DNA from: an uncultured Oscillospiraceae bacterium
Lineage (GTDB): Bacteria; Bacillota; Clostridia; Oscillospirales; Oscillospiraceae
Direction of reading: 5' to 3'
DNA length: 41,199 nucleotides
Assembly: GCA_910588045.1 (NCBI GenBank)
Contig: CAJUPS010000021.1
Location: forward strand, 1-41,199
Part shown: positions 1-7,438 of the stretch, piece after piece
How the letters are laid out: the number at the start of each line of letters is the position of its first letter
Position numbering within the stretch: the first letter of the stretch is position 1
Notes under the pieces: model-generated
What the model was told of the DNA's origin: nothing
What the model saw: the letters and a program-made list of their open reading frames with translations, nothing else
Database searches by the model: none
Position numbers and translations under genes: made by a program

Positions 1-78
1 TTTTATTTAGCCGTTTCCCCGCTCCTCTTGAGTAAGTTATTTTGCGGCATTACATTCAGAAGAATGGAGGAGTTCCAA

Positions 79-555
79 ATGGAATTCAACTACGCCCTGG
101 AGAGGCGGAAATTTGAAAAGCAGTGGAAACTTCTACAGAAGCAGTATCGTGAGGCCGGGATGGATGATGCATCCATCGACCAAATCTATAAATTCGATTT
201 GCTGTGGTTTAATTCTGAGCGCAGATACATACGGCATCAGGCTGACCTTCCGGATGATATGACCGTATGTAATTTCCCGTGTTCAGATGCGGAGCCTCAT
301 GTGGAGAAAATACTTCCCAGCAGCGGACCGTTAAATGTATCTCCATCAGACCGTCGCTGGTGGATCGATGAAATTGAGGACGAGGAGCTGCTGCGCAAAC
401 TGATGACACTTTCTGACGCTGATATTGAATTGCTGACGGCACTTGTGTTTGAAGGGAAAACACAGAGTGAATTTGCATGGGCAAAAGGCACAAATCAGAA
501 GTCCGTTTCTCGTCAACTTTCACAAATCTCAAAAATTTTGCGAAAACCTGTCTAA
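79..555 (+). CDS. Sigma-70 region 4-like DNA-binding protein of an integrative element
   Basis: Encodes 158 aa. The last 45 residues (LSDADIELLTALVFEGKTQ onward, then a second helix with SVSRQLSQISKIL) form a helix-turn-helix like sigma factor region 4. The first 110 residues are charged and match nothing I recognise. An upstream in-frame ATG exists at 28, but the ATG at 79 has GGAGG at 66-70, eight bases away, and is preferred. Genes of this kind commonly lie near the recombinase module of Firmicute conjugative elements and are annotated as sigma factors. No region 2 is visible, so it is more likely a regulator than a complete sigma factor. It is the first gene of the module that ends with the three recombinases. 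Confidence 0.7.
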   Translation: MEFNYALERRKFEKQWKLLQKQYREAGMDDASIDQIYKFDLLWFNSERRYIRHQADLPDDMTVCNFPCSDAEPHVEKILPSSGPLNVSPSDRRWWIDEIEDEELLRKLMTLSDADIELLTALVFEGKTQSEFAWAKGTNQKSVSRQLSQISKILRKPV

Positions 556-1119
556 AAACTGTTTTCTGGTGGCCTAACAGGTGAAGGCACATACAAGTGC
601 CTTTCCGTGAACCTCGAAAACAGAATACCCGGCAACTGGATAACGTCAGCGGACGAGCCTTGGATAAAGGACAAGCGATTCGGAGGACGCGCCAAGACCA
701 CCTGTAGAAACGGGGAGTCAGGGAGGAGGGACAGATTCTCCCTAACGGTTTCTATCAAAGGGCCTGAGAGCAAGGTGCCCAGCGGTTCCCGTCCATCCCA
801 AAGCAGCCGTGGCAGGCTGCATTGCAACGCCCTCGCCCGCCTATAATGGTACCCCTGCCCAGCCACAGTCTCAAACAATGGGGGCAGCTCGGAGAGATCC
901 TCGGAGGGGTGAGATTCCCGGAGTGCGGAGCCAGCCGCAGTTCAGTTTTGCCGCCTATGCCTGGGGGAGTAGTGTCGAATACAGGCAGCAACAGTAAGAT
1001 TATTTTGGAGAGATCCAAATTCAGAAGTGGCGGGAGCCGCTCCAGCAGAGAGGACTAGCGGAATTTTTGCACCCTTTTGGAGCGGCTCCCTGCTATTTCC
1101 AGTACAGAGGAGAAAACAC
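556..1119 (+). other. Non-coding region rich in potential RNA helices
   Basis: No convincing gene lies in these 560 bases; the short open frames have no plausible ribosome binding site or protein-like composition. Several compact helices can be drawn: AAGGCAC 584-590 with GTGCCTT 597-603, nested inside AGGT 579-582 with ACCT 611-614; TAGAAAC 705-711 with GTTTCTA 748-754, enclosing GGGAG 713-717 with CTCCC 738-742; GGGC 760-763 with GCCC 777-780; GCAGCC 803-808 with GGCTGC 815-820; and a 12-bp inverted repeat at 1032-1090. This density suggests a structured RNA or a long structured leader. I recognise no known RNA family. Confidence 0.4.
1032..1090. repeat. 12-bp perfect inverted repeat before the mazF-like gene
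   Basis: GGGAGCCGCTCC at 1032-1043 and GGAGCGGCTCCC at 1079-1090 are exact complements around a 35-base loop. The right arm ends 30 bases before the ATG of the MazF-like gene and leaves its ribosome binding site free. No T-run follows, so it is not an ordinary terminator. It could be the 3' helix of the structured region, an operator or a translational control element. Confidence 0.6.
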
Positions 1120-1506
1120 ATGGGAGTAAACCGAACCTGCCCTATCCGCAGAGGGGATATTTTTTACGCCGATCTTACACCGGTAGTCGGATCAGAACAA
1201 GGCGGGCTCCGGCCTGTGCTGATCATCCAGAATGATGTTGGGAACCAGTATAGTCCAACAATCATTGCCGCCATCATCACCGGTCAAATCAAATGCTGGC
1301 ATTTACCTACCCATGTAGTCCTGGCCGCCGCTGCCTGCGGCCTTTCCAAGACTTCCGTAGTCATGCTGGAGCAGATCCGGACGCTGGATAAGGGCCGACT
1401 GCAGCAATACGTGGGACATGTCGAAATGGAGAAGATGCCGCAGATTAATACCGCGTTGGAAATCAGTGTAGGGCTTGCCGAAAGAGGACGCAACAGACAG
1501 CCATAG
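1120..1506 (+). CDS. MazF/PemK-family endoribonuclease-like protein
   Basis: Encodes 128 aa. The N-terminus carries the family core: RRGDIFYADLTPVVGSEQGG, then RPVLIIQNDVGN and a TIIAAIIT strand. These correspond to the Arg of the RGD/E motif and the GSEQ(G)xRPxxIIQN(D/E) substrate pocket of MazF toxins, which cleave mRNA at short sequences. The canonical basic linker is replaced by GQIKCWHLPTHV, an unusual segment. The start at 1120 is chosen for its GAGGA box at 1107-1111. No MazE-like antitoxin gene precedes it. Its position between a structured non-coding region and recombinase genes suggests it belongs to the integrative element. It may be a solitary toxin homologue or a regulator. Confidence 0.85.
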   Translation: MGVNRTCPIRRGDIFYADLTPVVGSEQGGLRPVLIIQNDVGNQYSPTIIAAIITGQIKCWHLPTHVVLAAAACGLSKTSVVMLEQIRTLDKGRLQQYVGHVEMEKMPQINTALEISVGLAERGRNRQP

Positions 1507-1534
1507 ATACATAATTATAGGAGGCTATGTCAAA

Positions 1535-1687
1535 ATGAATGCCAATATCAACTATGTCGGCACCCTGAATCTGCTTCGCCAACTGGTGGCGGCAGGGGCT
1601 ATCACCATAGCGGAGAGCAAGAAAATCGCCCGGCATATTGCTATAAAAACAGGGGCAAATATTGTCGTTCCTGATACTTGTTTCTGA
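1535..1687 (+). CDS. Small SHOCT-like protein
   Basis: Encodes 50 aa from an ATG at 1535 with AGGAGG at 1519-1524. The centre (LNLLRQLVAAGAITIAESKK, then IARHIA) resembles the short SHOCT-type helical hairpin: leucines, a glycine turn and an acidic-lysine second helix. SHOCT motifs are often found in small proteins of mobile elements and may mediate protein contacts. It lies 28 bases after the MazF-like gene and 69 bases before the first recombinase, probably on the same transcript. It does not look like a MazE antitoxin, because no AbrB-type or ribbon-helix-helix fold is evident. Function unknown. Confidence 0.65.
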   Translation: MNANINYVGTLNLLRQLVAAGAITIAESKKIARHIAIKTGANIVVPDTCF

Positions 1688-1756
1688 CCTGAACCACTAG
1701 CTATTCCAATGCTTTTGTGGTATTGTGTGTGTGCTGAACAGAGGGAGGTGGGACAC

Positions 1757-3352
1757 ATGGCGGATCAATACCAAATCACAGGTAGCCTTGCGGTTGCGGA
1801 GAAACAGCGAGTCATCATCATTGAGGCCGCAGACAAGCCGCAGGAACTCCGGCTCAGGGTCGCGGCGTATGTCCGTGTCAGTTCCGACTCCGAAGACCAG
1901 CTGAACTCCTTTGCTGCACAGAACCACTATTATACTTCTCTGATCTCCGCTAAAGAAAACTGGGACATGGTTGACATCTATGCGGATCACGGGATCACCG
2001 GAACATCAGCGGAAAAACGGGATGATTTCCAGCGGATGCTTTCGGATTGCCGCAGGGGGTTGATCGACCGGGTACTCTGCAAATCTATCTCACGGTTCGC
2101 ACGGAATACAACAGAGTGTCTGGAGGCTATCCGCGAGTTGAAGTCCCTGGGTATTGGGATCACCTTTGAGAAGGAGCATATTGATACCGCAAAAATGTCC
2201 GGAGAGATGCTGACCGCCATTTTTGCCGCCATGGCGCAGAAGGAAAGTGAGTCTATCTCTCAAAACGGACGCCTGGGTATACAGATGCGAATGAAAAATG
2301 GTACTTTCAATACCTGCAAAAGCCCATTTGGATACAGACTGAATGGAAATAAGTTGGAAATATTCGAGCCGGAGGCCAAGCTGGTTCGGGAGATATTCCA
2401 TCGGTTCCTCAGTGGGCAGAGTTGTGATGAAATCTCGGCGTATATGAACACCCTTCACATAGCAACGCGGGACGGGAAGACCGTCTGGCAGCACTCCACG
2501 ATCAAGTACATGCTGCAAAATGAACGATACGCTGGGAACGCACTCCTGCAAAAAAACTATAGCACAGATACTCTGCCGCGTCAAAAGAAAAGAAATCATG
2601 GCGAAAAGCAGAAATACTTTGTAATTGGAAGTAATCCGCCCATTATTGACGCAGATACATTCGAGGCGGCGCAGGTACTCATTCTGCAGCGCAGGGAGAA
2701 AAGGAAAACCGGGCCTTACCAGAAAAAGGCTCTGTCCGCTCTTCGCTGTGGCTGCTGCGGCGGCACGTTCCGGGAGAAATCCTGCGGCGGGAAAATCTAC
2801 TGGTCGTGTGTCACCCATGACAGGACGCATGAATCCTGTCCGATTACGCAGATTCCAGAACCAGAGAACCACTCCGCCTTCTGCCGCTTCTACTACAAAC
2901 TCAAACACCACAGCGACCAGATACTCGTCCCATTGATCGCTGACCTCCAGACGATCCGCACCCGCCGGTTCCTCTGGAGTCCGGACGTCATTGAACTGAA
3001 CAGGCAAATATCGAACCTCACCAGTCAGAATCAACTCCTTGCCATGCTGAAACAGCAGGGCGGTGTTGATCCTGACATTTTTATATCCCGAAGCAATGAA
3101 CTGGCCGAACAGCTCCGCACTGTAAAACAGGAGAAAAGCCGCCTGCTGAACGAGAAAGGGGATGACACCATCACCCGGACGCAGGAATTGCTCGAAATTC
3201 TCACCGCAGGGCCGGACTTCCTGGATGCATTTGATGGGGAGCTGTTCGGGGAGCTCGTTGAGAAGATCATCGTGGAGAGCAATGAGCTTCTGCGGTTCCG
3301 GCTGAAAAACGGACTGGAGCTGACGGAAAAGATGGAAAGGACGGTGAGGTAA
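1757..3352 (+). CDS. Large serine recombinase, first of three
   Basis: Encodes 531 aa from an ATG at 1757 behind GGGAGGTGGG. The N-terminal resolvase domain has the catalytic serine in AAYVRVSSDSEDQ (about residue 42) and the arginine region KSISRFARNT; GITGTSAEKR and MAQKESESIS are also typical. A recombinase domain follows (SPFGYRLNG, then ILQNERYAGNALLQKNY-like sequence). The zinc ribbon has cysteines in ALRCGCCGGTF and WSCVTHDRTHESC. The C-terminal third is a predicted coiled coil. Large serine integrases of this type insert and excise Firmicute integrative elements. Its stop overlaps the next start by one base (TAATG), so the three genes are probably translationally coupled. Confidence 0.92.
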   Translation: MADQYQITGSLAVAEKQRVIIIEAADKPQELRLRVAAYVRVSSDSEDQLNSFAAQNHYYTSLISAKENWDMVDIYADHGITGTSAEKRDDFQRMLSDCRRGLIDRVLCKSISRFARNTTECLEAIRELKSLGIGITFEKEHIDTAKMSGEMLTAIFAAMAQKESESISQNGRLGIQMRMKNGTFNTCKSPFGYRLNGNKLEIFEPEAKLVREIFHRFLSGQSCDEISAYMNTLHIATRDGKTVWQHSTIKYMLQNERYAGNALLQKNYSTDTLPRQKKRNHGEKQKYFVIGSNPPIIDADTFEAAQVLILQRREKRKTGPYQKKALSALRCGCCGGTFREKSCGGKIYWSCVTHDRTHESCPITQIPEPENHSAFCRFYYKLKHHSDQILVPLIADLQTIRTRRFLWSPDVIELNRQISNLTSQNQLLAMLKQQGGVDPDIFISRSNELAEQLRTVKQEKSRLLNEKGDDTITRTQELLEILTAGPDFLDAFDGELFGELVEKIIVESNELLRFRLKNGLELTEKMERTVR

Positions 3353-4104
3353 TGGCATCCAACAGGAAACTCCCCTTCGGATACCGGATGGAGTTCGGAG
3401 AGATCGTGATCCATCCACTGGAGGCGGTGACGGTGCAGAATATTTTCCAGCAGTACATTTCCGGTGAATCCTACAAATCGCTGGTGGACAGGCTCCGGGA
3501 GCAGGACGTTCCCTACGACCAGGGTAAGCTCTGGAACAAGAACATGGTGGCCCGCATCCTGGCGGATCGCAGGTACACCGGCGACAATGGATGGCCGGTC
3601 ATCATCTCAGTGGAGCAATATGACCGCGCCAACGAGAAGCGTACCGCCAAGGTCACTCCCCCCAAGCGGACAGAGGCACAAAAAATCCTGCGCAGACTGT
3701 GCAATAGCGGTCCTGCCGCTGACGCCGAGGGAACCGTGCTGCGGCTGCTCAACAGCCTGATCACAGCACCGGAGCAGATCTGTATGCCTCAGATTCCAGT
3801 GCAGGATGAAGCTCAAATTAGCGGTATCAGTCAGGCTCTGAAAAATGCACTGGAGCAGCAGCCGGTCGATGAGGACACAGCAAAACGACTTGCCCTGGAG
3901 CTTGCAGCCGCCCGGTATGCGGGCATCGGTGATCAGGAATATGAAACCGTGCGGCTCCGGCAATTGTTTCGGCAGCATATCCCCATGCAGGAGCTGGACG
4001 CATCACTTCTCCGCTCCGCTGTCTCGGCAGTCTGGATGCGAAGAAGCAGCATATCCATCCATCTGAAAAATGGTCAAATCATTGAAAGGAGTCGAGCATC
4101 ATGA
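3352..4104 (+). CDS. Recombinase-domain protein without the catalytic domain
   Basis: Encodes 250 aa. It begins directly with the recombinase-type DNA-binding domain (KLPFGYRMEFGEIVIHPLEA, then YKSLVDRLRE and MVARILADRRYTGD), which in normal large serine recombinases follows the catalytic domain. The resolvase domain, catalytic serine and zinc ribbon are absent. The second half is helical. The start overlaps the upstream stop and its own stop overlaps the next start (ATGA), so it is clearly kept as a unit and is not random debris. I infer a partner or accessory DNA-binding subunit for the flanking catalytic recombinases. Confidence 0.85.
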   Translation: MASNRKLPFGYRMEFGEIVIHPLEAVTVQNIFQQYISGESYKSLVDRLREQDVPYDQGKLWNKNMVARILADRRYTGDNGWPVIISVEQYDRANEKRTAKVTPPKRTEAQKILRRLCNSGPAADAEGTVLRLLNSLITAPEQICMPQIPVQDEAQISGISQALKNALEQQPVDEDTAKRLALELAAARYAGIGDQEYETVRLRQLFRQHIPMQELDASLLRSAVSAVWMRRSSISIHLKNGQIIERSRAS

Positions 4105-5729
4105 CAGAAACCGCCCCCAGAGTCATCATCATCCCCGCCAATCCCGAGTTGGCGAGAGAAAAGGCCGTCAAGCGGCAGCAGCGTGTCGCCGCTTACTGCC
4201 GGGTCAGCACGGACGAGGAGGAGCAGCTCACCAGCTACGAGGCCCAGCAGACCTACTACACGGACAAGATCATGACCAATCCCGACTGGACCATGGCGGG
4301 CCTGTTCGCGGATCAGGGCATAACGGGCACGTCCGCCCGAAAGCGCCCGGAGTTCCTGCGGATGATCCGCCAGTGCAAGCAGAAGAAGATCGACATCGTG
4401 CTGACCAAATCCATCTCCCGCTTTGCCCGCAATACGGTAGACTGCCTTCATTACATCCGCGCCCTGCGGGAACTGGGCATCGCGGTGATCTTCGAGAAGG
4501 AGGGCATCAACACCCTGGAGTCGGACAGCGAGATGCTCATCACCATCCTGGGCGCCTTCGCCCAGGCGGAGAGCGAATCTATCTCCGGCAACGTTGTCTG
4601 GGGCATCCGTCAGGCCATGCGGGAGGGAAAGGTGGCTTACCAGTACAAACGGTGGTACGCCTATCAGAAAGGCCGTGATGGCCGACCGGAGATCATCCCG
4701 GAACAGGCCGAGGTGGTAAAACAGATCTACGACCGCTATATCGCCGGGGCCAGCCTCCGTCAGATCAAGGACTGGCTGGAGTCCCAGAACATCCTCAATG
4801 TGGATGGTGAGCCGGAGTGGACGCTCAGTACGATCAAAGGCATCCTGACCAATGAAAAATACTGCGGCGACGCCCTGCTCCAGAAGACATTTATCCAAGA
4901 CTGCATCAGCAAGAAGGTCATCCGCAACACTGGGCAGCTCCCCCAATACCTGATCCAGAACTGCCATAAGGGGATCGTGAGCCGTCAGATCTACGATTCG
5001 GTGCAGGCAGAAATGGCCCGCCGCAACGCCGGAAGAAGCCCGTCCAAGAAAAATGCCCCCACAGGACGCACCTCCTACGCCAGCCGGTTCGCCCTCTCCG
5101 AGCGGCTGGTCTGCGGTGAGTGCGGAACTTTGTACCGCCGCTGCGTCTGGGCAAAAAATGGTAGGAAGCGCATTGTGTGGCGGTGTGTGAGCCGTCTGGA
5201 CTACGGGACGAAATACTGCCACAGCTCCCCCACGCTGGACGAGGAACCGCTCCAGAGAGCCATTCTGGCAGCAATCAACGAGGCCATGGGAAATCGGGAT
5301 GAAATGGTTGGCCAGATCACCGAGGCCATGGAGTTGGAACTGCCCCCTATCCCTGGTCAGACGGTCAGTCTGGCTGGTATTCAGCGCAGGATCGGTGAAT
5401 TGGAAGGGCAATTCAATCTCCTGCTGGAGCAGGCGGCGGAACAGATGGAAAGCCAGGATTACATGGCGCAATTCCAAGGTATCACCAATGAAATCGCAGC
5501 CCTGAAGGAATTGCGGAATCAGATGGAGGAGCAGCAGAAGACCAATGCAGCTGCAGTACAGAAGATGACCATGACCGTGTCTCTGATGGAAAAGATGTCT
5601 CCGGAACTCACTGCGTGGGATGAATCCTGGATACGGCAACTCGTGGATACGGTCAAGGTGCTGTCGGAGGACACGATCATGGTGTACCTGCGGGGCGGGA
5701 TTGAAATTCGGCAAAGCATAAAAAAGTGA
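4101..5729 (+). CDS. Large serine recombinase, third of three
   Basis: Encodes 542 aa, with AAAGGAG before the ATG at 4101. Catalytic domain: AAYCRVSTDEEEQ with the serine near residue 36, GITGTSARKRPEF, LTKSISRFARNT and AQAESESIS. The recombinase domain (GASLRQIKDWLE, ILTNEKYCGDALLQ) is followed by a zinc ribbon (LVCGECGTLYRRC, then a second cysteine pair around WRCVSRLDYGTKYC) and a coiled coil rich in Gln and Glu near residues 420-490. It is a second full-length catalytic recombinase in the same operon as the one at 1757. Such trios usually mark one end of an integrative element, so the junction with chromosomal DNA may lie shortly after it. Confidence 0.93.
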   Translation: MTETAPRVIIIPANPELAREKAVKRQQRVAAYCRVSTDEEEQLTSYEAQQTYYTDKIMTNPDWTMAGLFADQGITGTSARKRPEFLRMIRQCKQKKIDIVLTKSISRFARNTVDCLHYIRALRELGIAVIFEKEGINTLESDSEMLITILGAFAQAESESISGNVVWGIRQAMREGKVAYQYKRWYAYQKGRDGRPEIIPEQAEVVKQIYDRYIAGASLRQIKDWLESQNILNVDGEPEWTLSTIKGILTNEKYCGDALLQKTFIQDCISKKVIRNTGQLPQYLIQNCHKGIVSRQIYDSVQAEMARRNAGRSPSKKNAPTGRTSYASRFALSERLVCGECGTLYRRCVWAKNGRKRIVWRCVSRLDYGTKYCHSSPTLDEEPLQRAILAAINEAMGNRDEMVGQITEAMELELPPIPGQTVSLAGIQRRIGELEGQFNLLLEQAAEQMESQDYMAQFQGITNEIAALKELRNQMEEQQKTNAAAVQKMTMTVSLMEKMSPELTAWDESWIRQLVDTVKVLSEDTIMVYLRGGIEIRQSIKK

Positions 5730-5731
5730 AA

Positions 5732-5800
5732 ATAGGTATATGCCTATAGATGCAATTATACTAATCGGTTATTATAATCCTATAAAACTGCACCTATAAT
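5732..5800 (+). promoter_or_regulatory. AT-rich promoter/operator region of the XRE gene
   Basis: Two TATAAT boxes occur, at 5773-5778 and 5795-5800, the second preceded by TTATAA in roughly -35 position. ATAGG and CCTAT form a short palindrome near 5732-5747, and CCTATA is repeated around the -10 boxes. This fits an autoregulated XRE repressor promoter, but no consensus -35 is visible. Confidence 0.4.
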
Positions 5801-5831
5801 ACAAGCACCACAGCACGGGGGATGCTTGTAT

Positions 5832-6191
5832 ATGATAGATCAGAAGACGCTCGGCGCACAGATCAGAAAAATGCGGAAAGCAAAAGGCATGACTCAGGAA
5901 CAGCTTGCGGAGAAGGCTGGCGTCGGCGTCACCCACATCAGCCATATTGAGACAGGCCGCACAGCTCCCAGCCTGGACATCGTGATCTGCCTCATCAATG
6001 CCTTCGAGTGTTCCGCTGATGAGCTGCTCGGCGTGGAGATCAAGAAGGATATAGCGATTCGGAACAACTGGCTCACGGAACTGGTTGAAGATTGCAGCAG
6101 CCTCGAAGTAAAAATGATCGCCGATATGGTGGTTTCTCTGAAAGAAACCATGCGGCGGCTTGAAATTGAAAAGACATACGCTGAAAAATAG
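5832..6191 (+). CDS. XRE-family transcriptional regulator
   Basis: Encodes 119 aa from an ATG at 5832; GGGGGA at 5817-5822 serves as the binding site, and the upstream TTG at 5826 is less likely. Residues about 5-60 are a Cro/CI-type helix-turn-helix: LGAQIRKMRKAKGMTQEQLA, EKAGVGVTHISHIETG, PSLDIVICLINAF, ECSADELLG. The C-terminal half is helical and probably serves for dimerisation. It lies directly behind the recombinases and is closed by a strong terminator, so it is a single-gene unit. It may control the integrative element or the downstream accessory genes. Confidence 0.88.
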   Translation: MIDQKTLGAQIRKMRKAKGMTQEQLAEKAGVGVTHISHIETGRTAPSLDIVICLINAFECSADELLGVEIKKDIAIRNNWLTELVEDCSSLEVKMIADMVVSLKETMRRLEIEKTYAEK

Positions 6192-6200
6192 GTTCAAGGT

Positions 6201-6238
6201 ATAGAAAAGCACGGCAGGTCACTGCCGTGTTTTTCTAT
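6201..6238. terminator. Bidirectional intrinsic terminator after the XRE gene
   Basis: Arms 6201-6217 and 6222-6238 pair along 17 bases with a single G-U wobble around the loop GTCA. A-run and T-run flanks on both sides make it work in either direction. Confidence 0.85.
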
Positions 6239-6280
6239 GTCCTGACAAATTGAGGCGCAAGCCGGAAAGGAGGAGAACCT

Positions 6281-7243
6281 GTGAATATCAGAAAACCGAT
6301 TGATTACAGCGCAATGTTTCTATTGCTGGACGAATTGATGGTCCCAGATCAACCGCAGATAAAGCTGTACTATGAAATAGGCAGGATTATCAACAGCAAA
6401 GAGGAAAAAGGCGCCGCTGTCGCTGCGGCGGAATACCTGCAAACTGCTTACCCGGACCTCTCAGGTTTCTCACCCCGCAATCTGCGCCGAATGAGGACGT
6501 TTTACAAGGCATATACGGATATGCCTGAGATGATAGATGCAGCTATGGAGATCGGCTGGACGCAGAACGTGGTCATTCTGGAAGCGAGGCTGACAAGTTC
6601 CGAGAGAGTATGGTATATGCAGGCTGTCCGGCAATTTGGCTGGTCAAAGGCGGAGTTGCTGCGGCAAATCGAAGTGAGTGCCCATCTGTCTCTCGACTTG
6701 CCGGGCGAGGTGTGCTATACTGAGGAAAACGCCGCCGAGGAGGACCCCAGCCATGCCCAAACCGAAGATCACCAGCGCCATGGAGCTGGAAGCCTTGGTG
6801 CAGCAGATGGGTTTTCTGCCCTTTTTCCCATGCTCAATCCCCAATTTCTCCATCGAGGAATTTACTCCCAGCCGCTACTGGTTTGTGGATGGCGTGGATG
6901 GACCGTGGGAGTGGCGGATGGAGCTGGCCCGCCGGGGCGTGGTGGCCTACGGCAAGCTGTTCTCCAGGAAGGCAGGGTTGGTCAGCCGGGAGTGGTATCC
7001 CGATCTGGCCAACTACCGGCGCAGCGGCTACGACTTCGACGCCCGCTACGAGGAGGGGCTGGCCAGCCACCGGGAGAAGCGGATCATGGATGCGCTGCTC
7101 CGGGAGGGGCCGACGCTGTCCAAAGACCTGAAGCGGTTGGCCGGATTCGGCGGCGACGGGCTGAAGGGGTTCGATACCGTAGTCACCAGCCTGCAAATGC
7201 AGACCTACATCACCGTCCACAGTTTCGAGTATGCTCGGGATAA
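6281..7243 (+). CDS. DUF1016 N-terminal (YhcG-like) protein with run-on C-terminus
   Basis: Starts with GTG at 6281, with AAAGGAGG at 6266-6273. About the first 150 residues form a DUF1016_N-type helical domain: PQIKLYYEIGRIINSKEEKG, FSPRNLRRMRTFYKAY, IGWTQNVVILEARL and VRQFGWSKAELLRQIE. In larger relatives (YhcG) this domain precedes a PD-(D/E)xK nuclease, absent here. After CYTEEN near residue 150 the frame runs into the next gene (start 6753) and the sequence becomes low-complexity and Arg/Gly-rich, that is, a shadow of that gene. The original stop was probably lost by a small indel. The meaningful part ends near 6750. Confidence 0.6.
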   Translation: MNIRKPIDYSAMFLLLDELMVPDQPQIKLYYEIGRIINSKEEKGAAVAAAEYLQTAYPDLSGFSPRNLRRMRTFYKAYTDMPEMIDAAMEIGWTQNVVILEARLTSSERVWYMQAVRQFGWSKAELLRQIEVSAHLSLDLPGEVCYTEENAAEEDPSHAQTEDHQRHGAGSLGAADGFSALFPMLNPQFLHRGIYSQPLLVCGWRGWTVGVADGAGPPGRGGLRQAVLQEGRVGQPGVVSRSGQLPAQRLRLRRPLRGGAGQPPGEADHGCAAPGGADAVQRPEAVGRIRRRRAEGVRYRSHQPANADLHHRPQFRVCSG

Positions 7244-7427
7244 ACACGGCAAGCCCTACGGCTGGGGCGTCGCCAGATACGCGGTGACGGAGGATGTGCT
7301 GGGAGCAGATGTGACCCAGGGAGCCTATCACCGTGACCCAGAGGAATCCAGGGCCAGGATTATCCGCCACCTGGGGCTGATTTGCCCGGATGCGTTTGAT
7401 GACGATCTGGCGAAATTTATTCGATGA
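6753..7427 (+). CDS. AlkZ-related winged-helix-like protein
   Basis: Encodes 224 aa from an ATG at 6753 with GAGGAGG nine bases upstream. Residues such as TPSRYWFVDGVDGPWEW, ARRGVVAYGKLFSRKAG and VSREWYPDLANYRR match what I recall of AlkZ-related proteins in gut Firmicutes. These are distant relatives of AlkZ/YcaQ-type DNA glycosylases with winged-helix repeats; the wHTH stretch here is around LREGPTLSKDLKRLAG. A catalytic QxQ/QxD glycosylase motif is not evident, so activity is uncertain. The gene overlaps the run-on of the DUF1016 gene. Its stop touches an ATG at 7424, so it is probably co-transcribed with the dehydrogenase. Confidence 0.6.
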   Translation: MPKPKITSAMELEALVQQMGFLPFFPCSIPNFSIEEFTPSRYWFVDGVDGPWEWRMELARRGVVAYGKLFSRKAGLVSREWYPDLANYRRSGYDFDARYEEGLASHREKRIMDALLREGPTLSKDLKRLAGFGGDGLKGFDTVVTSLQMQTYITVHSFEYARDKHGKPYGWGVARYAVTEDVLGADVTQGAYHRDPEESRARIIRHLGLICPDAFDDDLAKFIR

Positions 7428-7438
7428 GGAGCGAGACA

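Noticed and set aside
556..1119. Group I or group II intron, riboswitch or OMEGA RNA in the non-coding region.
   Set aside because: I could not find the conserved cores of these families, and no reverse transcriptase, IscB/IsrB or TnpB gene lies nearby.
4074..5714. Minus-strand frame of 546 codons opposite the third recombinase gene.
   Set aside because: Shadow of a well-supported recombinase; no domain or binding site.
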